Source: Candidatus Aenigmatarchaeota archaeon (GTDB lineage Archaea > Aenigmatarchaeota > Aenigmatarchaeia > QMZP01 > QMZT01). Taken from it: a stretch of 39,444 bases of DNA. Where the stretch lies: positions 1-39,444 of the forward strand of contig JAGMCY010000150.1 in NCBI GenBank assembly GCA_023128965.1, in the 5' to 3' direction. Numbering within the stretch: the stretch's first letter is position 1; each line of letters begins with the position of its first letter. The position numbers were made by a program, and so were the translations under genes. Shown one piece after another: positions 7,589 to 16,500 of this stretch. The notes below the pieces were generated by a model. It was given only the letters and a program-made list of their open reading frames with translations, did not search any database and was not told where the DNA came from.

Positions 7589-8602
7589 TTAATCTTTAAT
7601 CCCCCTTATCCTTCGAAGTAGTTTTTCGGCTTCCCCTTTCGGATCAACACTTTCGATTTCATTCGCGATAAATTCCATCCTTTCCGTGAACTGGTTTTTC
7701 TTGACCCTGCCCCTGATTATGAATTCCTCCCCAAGATGCAAATTTTCATATACATTTAACTGGTCACCGGAAGCGACCTTTTTCAACTCTTCCGTGTCCT
7801 TGCCGAAAACCTTCTCTGCGAGATCTCTGAAGAAGACCACACGTATGTTCCCAGAACCATCATCTATCACACCCGAAAGCACGAGGTTGTATTTCGGTTC
7901 GACGTTACCATGATCTTTACATTTCCACACATCCTCTTCCTTTCCCAATCGTGATTCACATGTTGGACATACCTCGAAAAACGGATTCCTCCTGTAAACC
8001 TGGACCAGTGAAGCCCTCACCTTGCTGTATTCCCCTTCCCTCAGATCACGTATGTTCTTTACATTCACTGTATCGAAATCCCCCCCTATATCCTTAATTT
8101 CGGGTATCTGCGTATCCGATTTCTCCAGTTTTCCCATTCTTCCGAGCCTTATTTCACTGTTTCCCCTGTTGTCTTCCTTCACATACCCCCCTGTGACCTT
8201 CACAACATCCCCTTCTTTCACGTCCAGTTCCTTGAGTAATTCTATCTCACCGTTCCACAGAGAAAGCCTTACAACCCCGGTGTCGTCCCCAAGCGTGATG
8301 TTCACCACACTCCCCGTTTTCCCTCCCCTTTCGAAATCCCTTTTATCCGATATGTTCACGATCCTGCCTGCTATGTCAACCGATCTCATCCCAGGGATAA
8401 CATTCTTGACCTTGAGCCTTCGTTTTGCGGGTTCCTTGAGAAGGTTTACGCCGAGCTCTTTTCCGACTATGTAAGCCGCCCCTTCAGGCGAGACCAGGCC
8501 TGAGAGCTCGATCTGCTTTTCCCCGATCTTCTGGTTCACCTCGTCTTCCGAGAGTTTGGAAACCTTTGATATCTCCTTAACGATCTCCTTAAGAGAAAAC
8601 AT
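7589..8602 (-). CDS. Replication protein A (RPA-like) single-stranded DNA-binding protein
   Basis: The product has 337 residues. After an N-terminal helical region, a first OB-fold spans about residues 72-160 (MRSVDIAGRIVNIS, GSVVNITLGDDTGVVRLSLWN, EGDVVKVTGGYV). A second follows at about 183-320 and contains a zinc finger with Cys212, Cys215, Cys228 and His231. This matches euryarchaeal-type RPA proteins that coat ssDNA in replication and repair. Its placement directly upstream of radA (37 bp) supports the call, since RPA and RadA act together in recombination. A TATA-like CTTTTATAAC lies about 45 nt upstream of ATG 8602, which would leave a leader of about 20 nt. Confidence 0.92.
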   Translation of the reverse strand: MFSLKEIVKEISKVSKLSEDEVNQKIGEKQIELSGLVSPEGAAYIVGKELGVNLLKEPAKRRLKVKNVIPGMRSVDIAGRIVNISDKRDFERGGKTGSVVNITLGDDTGVVRLSLWNGEIELLKELDVKEGDVVKVTGGYVKEDNRGNSEIRLGRMGKLEKSDTQIPEIKDIGGDFDTVNVKNIRDLREGEYSKVRASLVQVYRRNPFFEVCPTCESRLGKEEDVWKCKDHGNVEPKYNLVLSGVIDDGSGNIRVVFFRDLAEKVFGKDTEELKKVASGDQLNVYENLHLGEEFIIRGRVKKNQFTERMEFIANEIESVDPKGEAEKLLRRIRGIKD

Positions 8603-8665
8603 GCCAAAACCTTTGAACTTTGAATAAAGATTGAAAATTAGTTATAAAAGTTTATGTTTAAACCA

Positions 8666-10363
8666 TTAGTCGATAACCTTGAGTCCGGTGTACGATTCCG
8701 TAACCTTCTTTGCCGTTTTAGCTTTCGTCTTGTATGGAGGAACATCCTTCTCAACCCATTCCATGACTATCGGTGGCTCTTTGTGGTAGAGGTTGATCAG
8801 TTTCCCGACTTCATCGAAATTGGTCACGCCGAATTTCTTCATCCACTTCAGAATACTCGCGCGCGTTTTCAGCTCTTTTACTATCTCATCATACGTCACG
8901 CCCTTGTCAAACGCTATTTTCTTCAAGAGATAGGATTCCTCCAGATTCTCAGAAAATGTGTCCGTCGAGGGGGTCCAGTCAAATATCTTTATGTTGTGTG
9001 CCGTCCCTGATTTGGGGTCTATGGATTCTATCTCATCTATCTCTTTCACCCTCCTTGCAGATTTACCCCTTTCCCTTGCATGGACCATTACCACGACGAG
9101 GTCAAGGGTTTCGATAAGCGTAGGCGAAAGCTCAATCGGGGGCGTTTCGAGTCGTTTGATAACATCTTCTATAGATCCCGCGTGTATGGTTCCTAAAGAT
9201 GAATGACCGCTTGCCATTCCCTGGAACATAACGTACGCTTCCTCTCCCCTCACCTCGCCTACTATCACGTAATCCGGGTTCTGTCTGAACGATTCCTTGA
9301 GCAATTCGAATAACGTGACCTCACCGTATCTTTTGCCTCCAATTTCAGGAACGCCAAAACCAATCCTCGACACGCTTGGTATCCAGTTCTCATGGGGGAG
9401 ATTGAGTTCGCGTGTATCCTCGATCGAGACTATCTTGTCTTCGGGCGGGATGAACATGCTCATGACGTTCAAAAATGTCGTCTTGCCCGTAGAAACCCCC
9501 CCGCATATGAGCGTTGAAGTTCTTGCTTCTACCATCAACCAAAGGTATGCCATCAGATTTGGGGAAGCGGTATTGAAATTCAAGACATCGATCGGTGAGA
9601 ACGGTTCCACGCGAAATTTACGGATGGAAAACGTCGGGCCTTTTGTGGTGACGTCTTTCGCAAGCGTAGCCTGCACCCTCGAGCCGTCCGGGAGCGAACC
9701 GTCAAGCAAAGGTTTCGCGTAGGATATGTATCTCCCACAACGTTCGGCAAGCTTTATCACAAAATTGTTCAGATACCCGCTGTCCTTGAACATTATGTCG
9801 GTTTCGACAGACCCGAATTTTCTGTGGACCACAAAAATTGGAATACCCAATCCCGGACAGCCTATATCCTCTATGTAGGGGTCGTGTAACAAACCCTCGA
9901 TCTCATTGAAACCCACGAAATCCCTGTAAATGAAATAAGTTATCTTGACATATGTTTCTGTGTGCAATATCAAATTCTCATCCTCCAGTATTTTCTGCAG
10001 TTTTTCCTGTATGTATTCGAAAACCTTACCCTTTGCTCTAACAGCTGATAATTCAACATCTATTATCTCGAGCAAATCCTTCTTGATGGTTTCGAGGACA
10101 TCCCTTTCCTTTTTTGAAAGATCCGGTTCTATCACACGGTAAACCAGACTTTTTTTCTCAGGGTTCCATTTTATATGGGCATAAACGAAGGGCTCTAGAA
10201 GTGGATACTTGATATCGATTTTTGTCGGTTTTTTAAGCGAAGGGAAGATTATGAGATGTTTGGGTTCTTTGATTTTGACGGTTGGATATTTTACCTTGCC
10301 GATCTCCCTGATCCTGTCTATCTTCTTCCTTAATGCCCCCTTCAAACCCATTTCAAACACCAT
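8666..10363 (-). CDS. Type II/IV secretion (pilus assembly) ATPase, GspE/TadA/VirB11 family
   Basis: This 565-residue hexameric secretion ATPase has Walker A GGVSTGKTT (288-296), an Asp box IVSIEDTREL (311-320), Walker B with Glu370 in DYVIVGEVRGEE and the His box GHSSLGTIHA (386-395). The roughly 160-residue N-terminal region is variable and a C-terminal extension follows the motor. In archaea such proteins energise pilus or archaellum-like fibres with a FlaJ/TadC membrane partner. The two TadC-like genes are at 29213-30944, so partnering must act at a distance. Its ATG overlaps the stop of rps26e by one base (TAATG), so it is translated coupled to a ribosomal protein. A second, different ATPase of the family is at 35402-36940. 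Confidence 0.93.
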   Translation of the reverse strand: MVFEMGLKGALRKKIDRIREIGKVKYPTVKIKEPKHLIIFPSLKKPTKIDIKYPLLEPFVYAHIKWNPEKKSLVYRVIEPDLSKKERDVLETIKKDLLEIIDVELSAVRAKGKVFEYIQEKLQKILEDENLILHTETYVKITYFIYRDFVGFNEIEGLLHDPYIEDIGCPGLGIPIFVVHRKFGSVETDIMFKDSGYLNNFVIKLAERCGRYISYAKPLLDGSLPDGSRVQATLAKDVTTKGPTFSIRKFRVEPFSPIDVLNFNTASPNLMAYLWLMVEARTSTLICGGVSTGKTTFLNVMSMFIPPEDKIVSIEDTRELNLPHENWIPSVSRIGFGVPEIGGKRYGEVTLFELLKESFRQNPDYVIVGEVRGEEAYVMFQGMASGHSSLGTIHAGSIEDVIKRLETPPIELSPTLIETLDLVVVMVHARERGKSARRVKEIDEIESIDPKSGTAHNIKIFDWTPSTDTFSENLEESYLLKKIAFDKGVTYDEIVKELKTRASILKWMKKFGVTNFDEVGKLINLYHKEPPIVMEWVEKDVPPYKTKAKTAKKVTESYTGLKVID

Positions 10364-10617
10364 TATCTTTTCTTTTTAACTATCTTTCTATGCCTGGCGC
10401 ACGCGGGACATGCATAAATTTTCGTTGAGGATAATGAAAAGCTTCCCCTTCCGAGTTCCCTCCTGAGAGAAGGATCTGATATTGAGAAACCTCTGTACAC
10501 AGCGAAGGTTTTGTACTTCGGAACCCTCTTTCCACAGAAACCACACGTAACCAAGGTTTCCTTCCCCCTGCTCTTCGTATGATGCCAACCCCTTTTATAA
10601 AGCCGTTTTCCAGTCAT
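10363..10617 (-). CDS. rps26e: Small ribosomal subunit protein S26e (eS26)
   Basis: This basic protein of about 84 residues has two zinc-knuckle halves: CGFCGKRVPKYKT near the N-terminus and YACPACARHRKIVKKK at the C-terminus. That is the eS26 pattern (CxxC, VPK, then a C-terminal CxxC followed by xHxxxV). In the cell eS26 sits at the mRNA exit channel of the 30S subunit. It is best known from TACK archaea and eukaryotes, so its presence is a lineage clue. ATG 10617 is preferred for fit to the family, and an in-frame GTG at 10626 is the alternative. A TATA-like element on the minus strand at about 10651-10662 supports a short leader. The gene is coupled to the secretion ATPase downstream. Confidence 0.82.
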   Translation of the reverse strand: MTGKRLYKRGWHHTKSRGKETLVTCGFCGKRVPKYKTFAVYRGFSISDPSLRRELGRGSFSLSSTKIYACPACARHRKIVKKKR

Positions 10618-10629
10618 CCGTCTCACAAA

Positions 10630-10701
10630 TACAATTTATATTTGGATGAGTTTCTATATAAGAAAAATCAATTTAAATATCAGTACATCATACCTATATG
10701 A
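10630..10701. promoter_or_regulatory. Divergent promoters of rps26e (minus) and rtcB (plus)
   Basis: The minus-strand element TTATATAG (about 10652-10660) is positioned to start transcription near 10631, just before the S26e start. On the plus strand ATTTAAATAT (10671-10680) would start transcription near 10701, at the GTG/ATG of rtcB. The region between holds nothing else recognisable. Confidence 0.6.
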
Positions 10702-10710
10702 GTGGTTGAG

Positions 10711-12117
10711 ATGAAGGAAAAAATGAAAAAATTAAATGACTTCGAGTGGTATCTGCCCAAGGGCGTCCGGGAAAAAATGAATGTCGGAGCCAAGATAATA
10801 GCTAACAAGATAATTGTTGACCAGGTTGAAGATGCAGCTGTAGAGCAGTTAACGAATGTGGCTTGCTTACCTGGTATTATAGAACCAGTTGTAGGGCTCG
10901 CAGATATGCACTGGGGTTATGGTTTGCCAATGGGATCTGTCATGGCATTTGATCCCGAGGAGGGAGTTATAAGTAGCGGATGTACGGGATTTGATATCAA
11001 TTGCGGTGTCAATTCAATAAGAACCAATCTAACTTATGATGAAGTTAAAGATAAACTAAAAGAACTTGTTCCTGCTTTATTTAGTGCTATTCCATGCGGT
11101 GTTGGTTCCAAAGGAAAACTTAAATTAACGCCAGAGCAATTAAATGAGGTTTTAACTAAGGGTGTGAATTGGGCTGTAGAAAATGGTTATGGAACGAAGG
11201 ACGATATTGAGCATACAGAGGAAAGGGGATGCATGGAAGGGGCTGATCCAAACAAAGTTTCTGATTTAGCAAAGAAAAGGGGGTTGCAACAACTCGGAAC
11301 ACTCGGGGCCGGAAATCATTTTCTTGAGATACAAAAGGTTTCGGATATATTTGACAAAGAGTTTGCAAAAAAACTTGGCATTAATGATGTTAATCAGGTT
11401 TTGATAATGCTTCATTGTGGCTCCCGGGGTCTCGGCCACCAAGTTGCTTCTGATTACTTAAAAATACATGAGCAGGCAGTTAAAAAATATAATATTTGGT
11501 TACCAGACAAACAACTGGTCGGGGCACCGGCCAATTCAAAAGAAGGACAAGATTATTTTGCGGCTATGAAATGTGCAGTTAACTACTCTTTTACAAATAG
11601 ACTGGTGATGACACAGTGGATAAGGGAAACCTTTGAAAGGGTTTTTAGGAAGGATTGGGAGAGTATGGATATGCATGCCATCTATGCTATTGCTCATAAT
11701 ATTACAAAAAAAGAAGAGCACACAATTGATGGTAAAAAGAAAGAAATATATGTAACACGTAAAGGTGCTACGAGGGCCTTTCCTGATATCCCTGCATTAA
11801 TTGCGGGAACAATGGGAACTGCCTCTTACATATGCAAGGGAACAGAGGTTGCAATGCAAAAAACATTTGGCTCAACTGTTCATGGTGCAGGCAGAGCGAT
11901 GTCAAGGCACGCAGCCATCCGAAAATTTTGGGGCGGGAAAGTCAAGGAAGACCTCGCGAATAAGGGGATTGTTGCCCAGTCAACTCACCCTAAGGTTCTT
12001 GCAGAAGAAGCCCCGGGCGCGTACAAAAACGTGGATGACGTGATAGAGAGTGTTCACGGAGCAGGGATTTCACTTAAGGTCGTTCGTGTAGTTCCTATCG
12101 GATGCTGCAAAGGATAA
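10711..12117 (+). CDS. rtcB: RtcB-type RNA-splicing ligase
   Basis: RtcB joins RNA 2',3'-cyclic phosphate and 5'-OH ends using GTP and Mn2+. In archaea it seals tRNA exons after splicing. The 468-residue protein has the metal motif DINCGV, GAGNHFLEI, CGSRGLGHQ and the guanylylated histidine in VHGAGRAMSR (His391 when counted from ATG 10711). Some normally constant positions differ: SSGCTGFDINCGVN instead of the common GGVGxDINCGVR type, and the C-terminus ends in PIGCCKG rather than PxGVVKG. This marks a divergent subfamily. GTG 10702 is an alternative start. The gene body is visibly richer in A/T codons than its neighbours, a weak hint of different ancestry. It converges on the archease gene, its known activator. 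Confidence 0.95.
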   Translation: MKEKMKKLNDFEWYLPKGVREKMNVGAKIIANKIIVDQVEDAAVEQLTNVACLPGIIEPVVGLADMHWGYGLPMGSVMAFDPEEGVISSGCTGFDINCGVNSIRTNLTYDEVKDKLKELVPALFSAIPCGVGSKGKLKLTPEQLNEVLTKGVNWAVENGYGTKDDIEHTEERGCMEGADPNKVSDLAKKRGLQQLGTLGAGNHFLEIQKVSDIFDKEFAKKLGINDVNQVLIMLHCGSRGLGHQVASDYLKIHEQAVKKYNIWLPDKQLVGAPANSKEGQDYFAAMKCAVNYSFTNRLVMTQWIRETFERVFRKDWESMDMHAIYAIAHNITKKEEHTIDGKKKEIYVTRKGATRAFPDIPALIAGTMGTASYICKGTEVAMQKTFGSTVHGAGRAMSRHAAIRKFWGGKVKEDLANKGIVAQSTHPKVLAEEAPGAYKNVDDVIESVHGAGISLKVVRVVPIGCCKG

Positions 12118-12129
12118 AAGCGAAAGAAT

Positions 12130-12540
12130 TTATATGTCCAGACTGACAGTCACCTTATACCCTTTCTCTCTCTTTTCGAGGTTGAATTTGTAGTAAGTGA
12201 CGGCCTTCACGAGCGTTCCTCCTTTTTTCGGGTCCGCTTCTTCCCCGTGACATACAATTTTCAAATGCATATTCCCGATTTCTTTCACCTCGAACTTCGA
12301 AAGAAAAAGATTATCCACGTCGACGACTTCTATGAGCTTCTGAAGCCAGTTGAACATGAGGTCCTTCGTATCCTCCCCTGAGACCTTGATCTCTTTTTCA
12401 ATTTTAGGTTCGATCTTTTCAATTTGGCATATCACGCTGAAGAGCGCATAGGCTGCATTTTCAAACAATTCGTCCAAACCCTTCCCGTATGCCTCGAAAA
12501 CCACATCTGAGGTCAGGTCATCGATGAACCTGTATTTCAT
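12130..12540 (-). CDS. Archease (RtcB activator)
   Basis: This 136-residue protein has the archease pattern: an early aspartate segment (RFIDDLTSDVVFEAYG), an Asn/Ala-rich helix (ELFENAAYALFSVI), LMFNWLQKLIEV, a metal-site region with His and the late KAVTYYKF motif. Archease promotes the guanylylation and turnover of RtcB. It ends 12 bp from the end of rtcB in tail-to-tail orientation, which keeps the functional pair together but not in one operon. Confidence 0.93.
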   Translation of the reverse strand: MKYRFIDDLTSDVVFEAYGKGLDELFENAAYALFSVICQIEKIEPKIEKEIKVSGEDTKDLMFNWLQKLIEVVDVDNLFLSKFEVKEIGNMHLKIVCHGEEADPKKGGTLVKAVTYYKFNLEKREKGYKVTVSLDI

Positions 12541-12591
12541 AAAAAAGTATTAGTATTACCCAAAATAAAAGTTAACGAGGGAATTGGGAGA

Positions 12592-13029
12592 TCAGAAAGC
12601 CCTGAACCCCAAACCCTGTATGTCATACCTGCCTACCATATCCTGAGCTCCCCTGCACTGCAATGACTGGACTATAACCTGCTCCAATGTATCATCTGTT
12701 GCCAGTGTCACGGTTTTTATGTCCTGGTAAGATATGTTCATGGATTCGAACTTGGTCGAGGTTATCGATTGGTTCTGATACAAGAGTCTCACGGCAAAAC
12801 CACTAAGAGGAACGTCGCCTGTATTGAACAGGGCAAGCGTTAGTTGATTGCTCGCGTTTTCGAAATACGCCCTCTGTATGAGAAGCTGAGCTCTTGCACA
12901 GAACTGAAGTTCTGAACGGCTCTGAGTTACGAATTGCGTGGCCCAACCAGCTAGAATCCCTGCCACGATCATGGTGAATGCTATCAACATTATGACCGCA
13001 ATCAGGGGAGATATACCCTTTCTCATCAT
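12592..13029 (-). CDS. Type IV pilin-like protein with class III signal peptide
   Basis: This 145-residue protein starts with a short basic leader and the class III signal RKG-ISPLIAV followed by a long hydrophobic helix (about residues 7-28). The prepilin peptidase would cut after the glycine, and the helix would then pack in the fibre core. The rest is a small beta-rich domain with cysteines at about 43 and 121. The same family (archaeal type IV pilin N-terminus) includes adhesion pilins. It is the second gene of a two-pilin unit, 4 bp after the first. Motor and platform genes for such a fibre lie at 8666, 29213-30944 and 35402. Confidence 0.85.
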   Translation of the reverse strand: MMRKGISPLIAVIMLIAFTMIVAGILAGWATQFVTQSRSELQFCARAQLLIQRAYFENASNQLTLALFNTGDVPLSGFAVRLLYQNQSITSTKFESMNISYQDIKTVTLATDDTLEQVIVQSLQCRGAQDMVGRYDIQGLGFRAF

Positions 13030-13033
13030 TAAA

Positions 13034-13513
13034 TCACTCCTTTGTTATAGTCAAGGTTTCGGCTGAAAATGTCGGGCATGCTTTATTCAGGATTTTTATC
13101 TGATCAGCTGTGTTTCCGAGATTCGAATGAAAACCGCCGGCTATGTCTATTATTATAACAGCAGATCTTTGCTCTCCCAGCGGATTCGTTTCGGTTATAT
13201 TAGGGCTTATCCTTAACTTGGGGTCAGTTGAATTGTAAACGTAAACATCTGTCCCGTTTAACACCTGTACGCTGAACCCGTACAACCCAACACTCCCAAG
13301 GTTCGTCAACACCAGCGTGATTTCGTTTGCGGACGAGCGGAAGGTTGCTGAATCAATCCTGTAATTCGTGCTGGTCACGCACGCGCTGCTCGCTTGGGTT
13401 GTTCTTGAACTCACCCAATGGGTTATCCACGAGGATATCATCACCCCAACCGAAACGCTTATTGCTATCAGCAAAACAGCGGCTATCACTGGAGATATCC
13501 CTTTCATGCCCAT
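13034..13513 (-). CDS. Type IV pilin-like protein with class III signal peptide
   Basis: This 159-residue protein begins with the prepilin signal MKG-ISPVIAAVLLIAISV and a hydrophobic helix to about residue 30. An extracellular domain follows with two cysteines, a glycine-rich middle and several possible N-glycosylation sites. It is paralogous in layout to the downstream pilin and would be processed by the same peptidase. Start alternatives are ATG 13513 (MGMKG) and the ATG two codons on. An A/T-rich TATATATAA-like run lies immediately upstream (about 13514-13522). Confidence 0.85.
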   Translation of the reverse strand: MGMKGISPVIAAVLLIAISVSVGVMISSWITHWVSSRTTQASSACVTSTNYRIDSATFRSSANEITLVLTNLGSVGLYGFSVQVLNGTDVYVYNSTDPKLRISPNITETNPLGEQRSAVIIIDIAGGFHSNLGNTADQIKILNKACPTFSAETLTITKE

Positions 13514-13585
13514 ATATTATATATAAGTTTGGTTGGGTTAATATATATTTTTAAATAAAGCTTAGCTTTATTCATATGGGGGAAT

Positions 13586-16500
13586 ATGCGGGAAAAAATG
13601 GTTTTCTTTTTCGGGGAGAGGGGCAAAGAGAGCAAATACCTTTTGGGAGGAAAGGGAGCGAATCTAGGCGAAATGACGAGGATGGGGTTGCCCGTCCCGC
13701 CCGGCTTCACGATATCAACAAAGGTTTGTATGAATTTCATAAGGACAAAAAAATACCCTAAAAGACTGGAAAAAGAAATTAATTCAAACCTTGATAAGCT
13801 TGAAAGGAAAATAGGAAGGAAATTCGGCGATGAAAGGAACCCGTTGCTTTTGTCCGTAAGGTCAGGCGCCCCCGTCTCGATGCCCGGAATGATGGACACC
13901 ATTTTAAATCTCGGTCTTAATGAGAAAACGGTAAAAGGCATTGAAAGAGAAAGCGGGGATTCGAGGTTCGTATGGGATTCCTACAGAAGGTTCATCCAGA
14001 TGTTCGGAAATGTGGTTCTCGGGGTGGAGCATGAGAAATTCGAAAAAATCCTTGACAAACACAAAAAGGGCAGGAAGGATACAGATCTGAAACCTGAGGA
14101 ATTGAAGAGGATAGTTGATGAGTATAAAAAACTCGTGAAAAAAGAAACGGGTAAAGATTTTTCTGGCAACCCAAAGAAACAACTGAAGATGTCGATAGAC
14201 GCGGTATTCAGTTCCTGGGACAACAAGCGCGCGAGGATTTACAGGAAGATTCACGGCATACCGGATGATGTTGGGACCGCGGTTAATGTTCAAGCCATGG
14301 TTTTCGGGAATCTTGGATGGGATTCAGGGACAGGGGTCGGTTTCACGAGGAATCCTGCAACCGGCGAAAAAAAACCCTACGGAGAATACCTCATGAACGC
14401 ACAGGGGGAAGACGTCGTCGCCGGGATAAGAACGCCAAAACCCATAGAAGAACTGAAAAAAGACCTCCCCAAGGTTTACAATGAACTCATAAAGGTCTAC
14501 AAACTCCTTGACAGACATTACAAGGACATGCAGGATTTCGAGTTCACGATAGAGAAGGAAAGACTCTTCGTTCTCCAGACGAGGACAGGAAAACGAACGG
14601 CACAGGCTGCGGTGAAGATAGCAGTGGATTTGGTCAGGGGGAGACTGTTAACAAAGGAAGAGGCGATAATGAGGGTGGATCCTCAACAACTCGACCATCT
14701 GCTCCACAAACAGCTCGATCCCAAGGCAAAGGAAAAGGCGAAAGTGATAGCGAAAGGTTTGCCAGCTTCGCCCGGAGCAGGCGTGGGCATCGCCTCTTTC
14801 TCGGCTGACAGGGCGGAAGAACTCGCCTCCGAGGGAAAGAACGTGATACTCGTTAGGGCTGAAACATCTCCGGAAGACATAGGGGGCATGTCCGTCTCGA
14901 AAGGCATATTAACTGCGAGAGGTGGCATGACATGCATTGCTGGTGATAGCATGGTTTTAACAAATAAAGGCTTCCTCTTTGCCGAGCACGCATTCGAGCT
15001 GATAGAAGGTGGTGACAATATCCTCATATTATCCCATGATACAAAATCAGGTAGGTCAAAATGGAAACGTATAATCGCTGCGGGTAGGAGGCTCTCCGAT
15101 GTTATTGAAGTATCTGTTTCCCAGACGGGGAGAGCAATGAAAAACACTATAAAAATAACACCAGACCACAAGATGCTCACCTTTAGAAACCGAAATTTGA
15201 TAAAGAAACCCGTTTCATCCCTCCTCGAAAACAACGAATTCGTAACGATTGTGGACAAGATACCGTTTGTGAATCTGTCAAAACAAAATGAAAAATTGGC
15301 ATATCTTGCTGGGGCCATCTTCACCGATGGGTACATAAACCTGAAGAAAACAAAGGGTTCTGTTACATTTACACAAAAAGAGACAGAAGAAAAAGCAGAG
15401 TTCATATCAACTGTCAGGAACTATTTTAATGAGGTTTTTAACAAAGATTTCAACATAATACGGACAAAGACATCAAACAGTTACATTGGGAATAGACTTT
15501 TACAGGGTGAAGCACTTGACATGATATGCACGAGTATGAGGCCGGCGGTTGTATTGACGCACATAAGCCAGAATATTGTACAATGGATATTGGGACTTGA
15601 TGAAGAATCAACACTGAACTTCCTTGCCGGAGTTATAGACGGCGATGGTTCTTTAAGCAATGGCAGACTCCAGATATACGCTTCAAAGGAAAATGTGCAA
15701 CAGGGAATTGTCGTGGCGTGCCTGAAATTGGGCATCGTGCCCCAGGTAACTTTCAACAGGAATATATACAACATCCAAATTGTGGAGAACGTAGAAAGGT
15801 TGCTAAGATACACAAAAAGGGTGAAAGGAAATGCCAATGGAAAGAAATACGGTAGCAAGTTGTTTTCCATCAAACAGCTTTTTGGTGATATAGCAGAAGA
15901 TGTAAACTTCATGGGAAGGGTAAAAGAAGCAATAAAGAGAAACCTTTTGTTTGATTCAAAGAAGATAGCAAGAGACATACTACCATTGTGTAAGTCCACA
16001 GAAAAAGCCCAAGTTTCCAGTATACTGAATTCAGATCTACGTATGTACAGAGTAAGTAAGGTCGCTGATTTGGGCAAGGCATGGGTATACAACTTTGAGG
16101 TTGATTCCAAGAGTGAAATGGACAAAAACTTCGTTGTTTTCACAAAAATGTACACACCACTTCTAGTCTCAAATTCACATGCCGCAGTCGTTGCGAGGGG
16201 GATGGGCAAATGCTGCGTTGCTGGGTGCAACGACATAGCGATAAATGAGAAAAAGAGGATGTTCAGGGTTTCTGGTGTTACAGTTAAAGAAGGAGATTGG
16301 ATTACCCTTGATGGAGGAACAGGAGAAGTTATAGTTGGTAAAATCTCCGTTGTAGACCCCGAACTGAAGGGGGAATTCAAAACCCTTATGAAATGGGTTG
16401 ACGAATTCAGGAAGCTTGGTGTGAGAACGAATTCAGACACGCCAAATGACGCGAAAAGGTCAAGGGATTTCGGGGTGGAAGGCATCGGCTTAGCGAGAAC

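Noticed and set aside
10363..10617. Ribosomal protein L34e for the small zinc protein
   Set aside because: The spacing of the two CxxC motifs, VPK after the first and the HRKIV after the second match S26e, not L34e.
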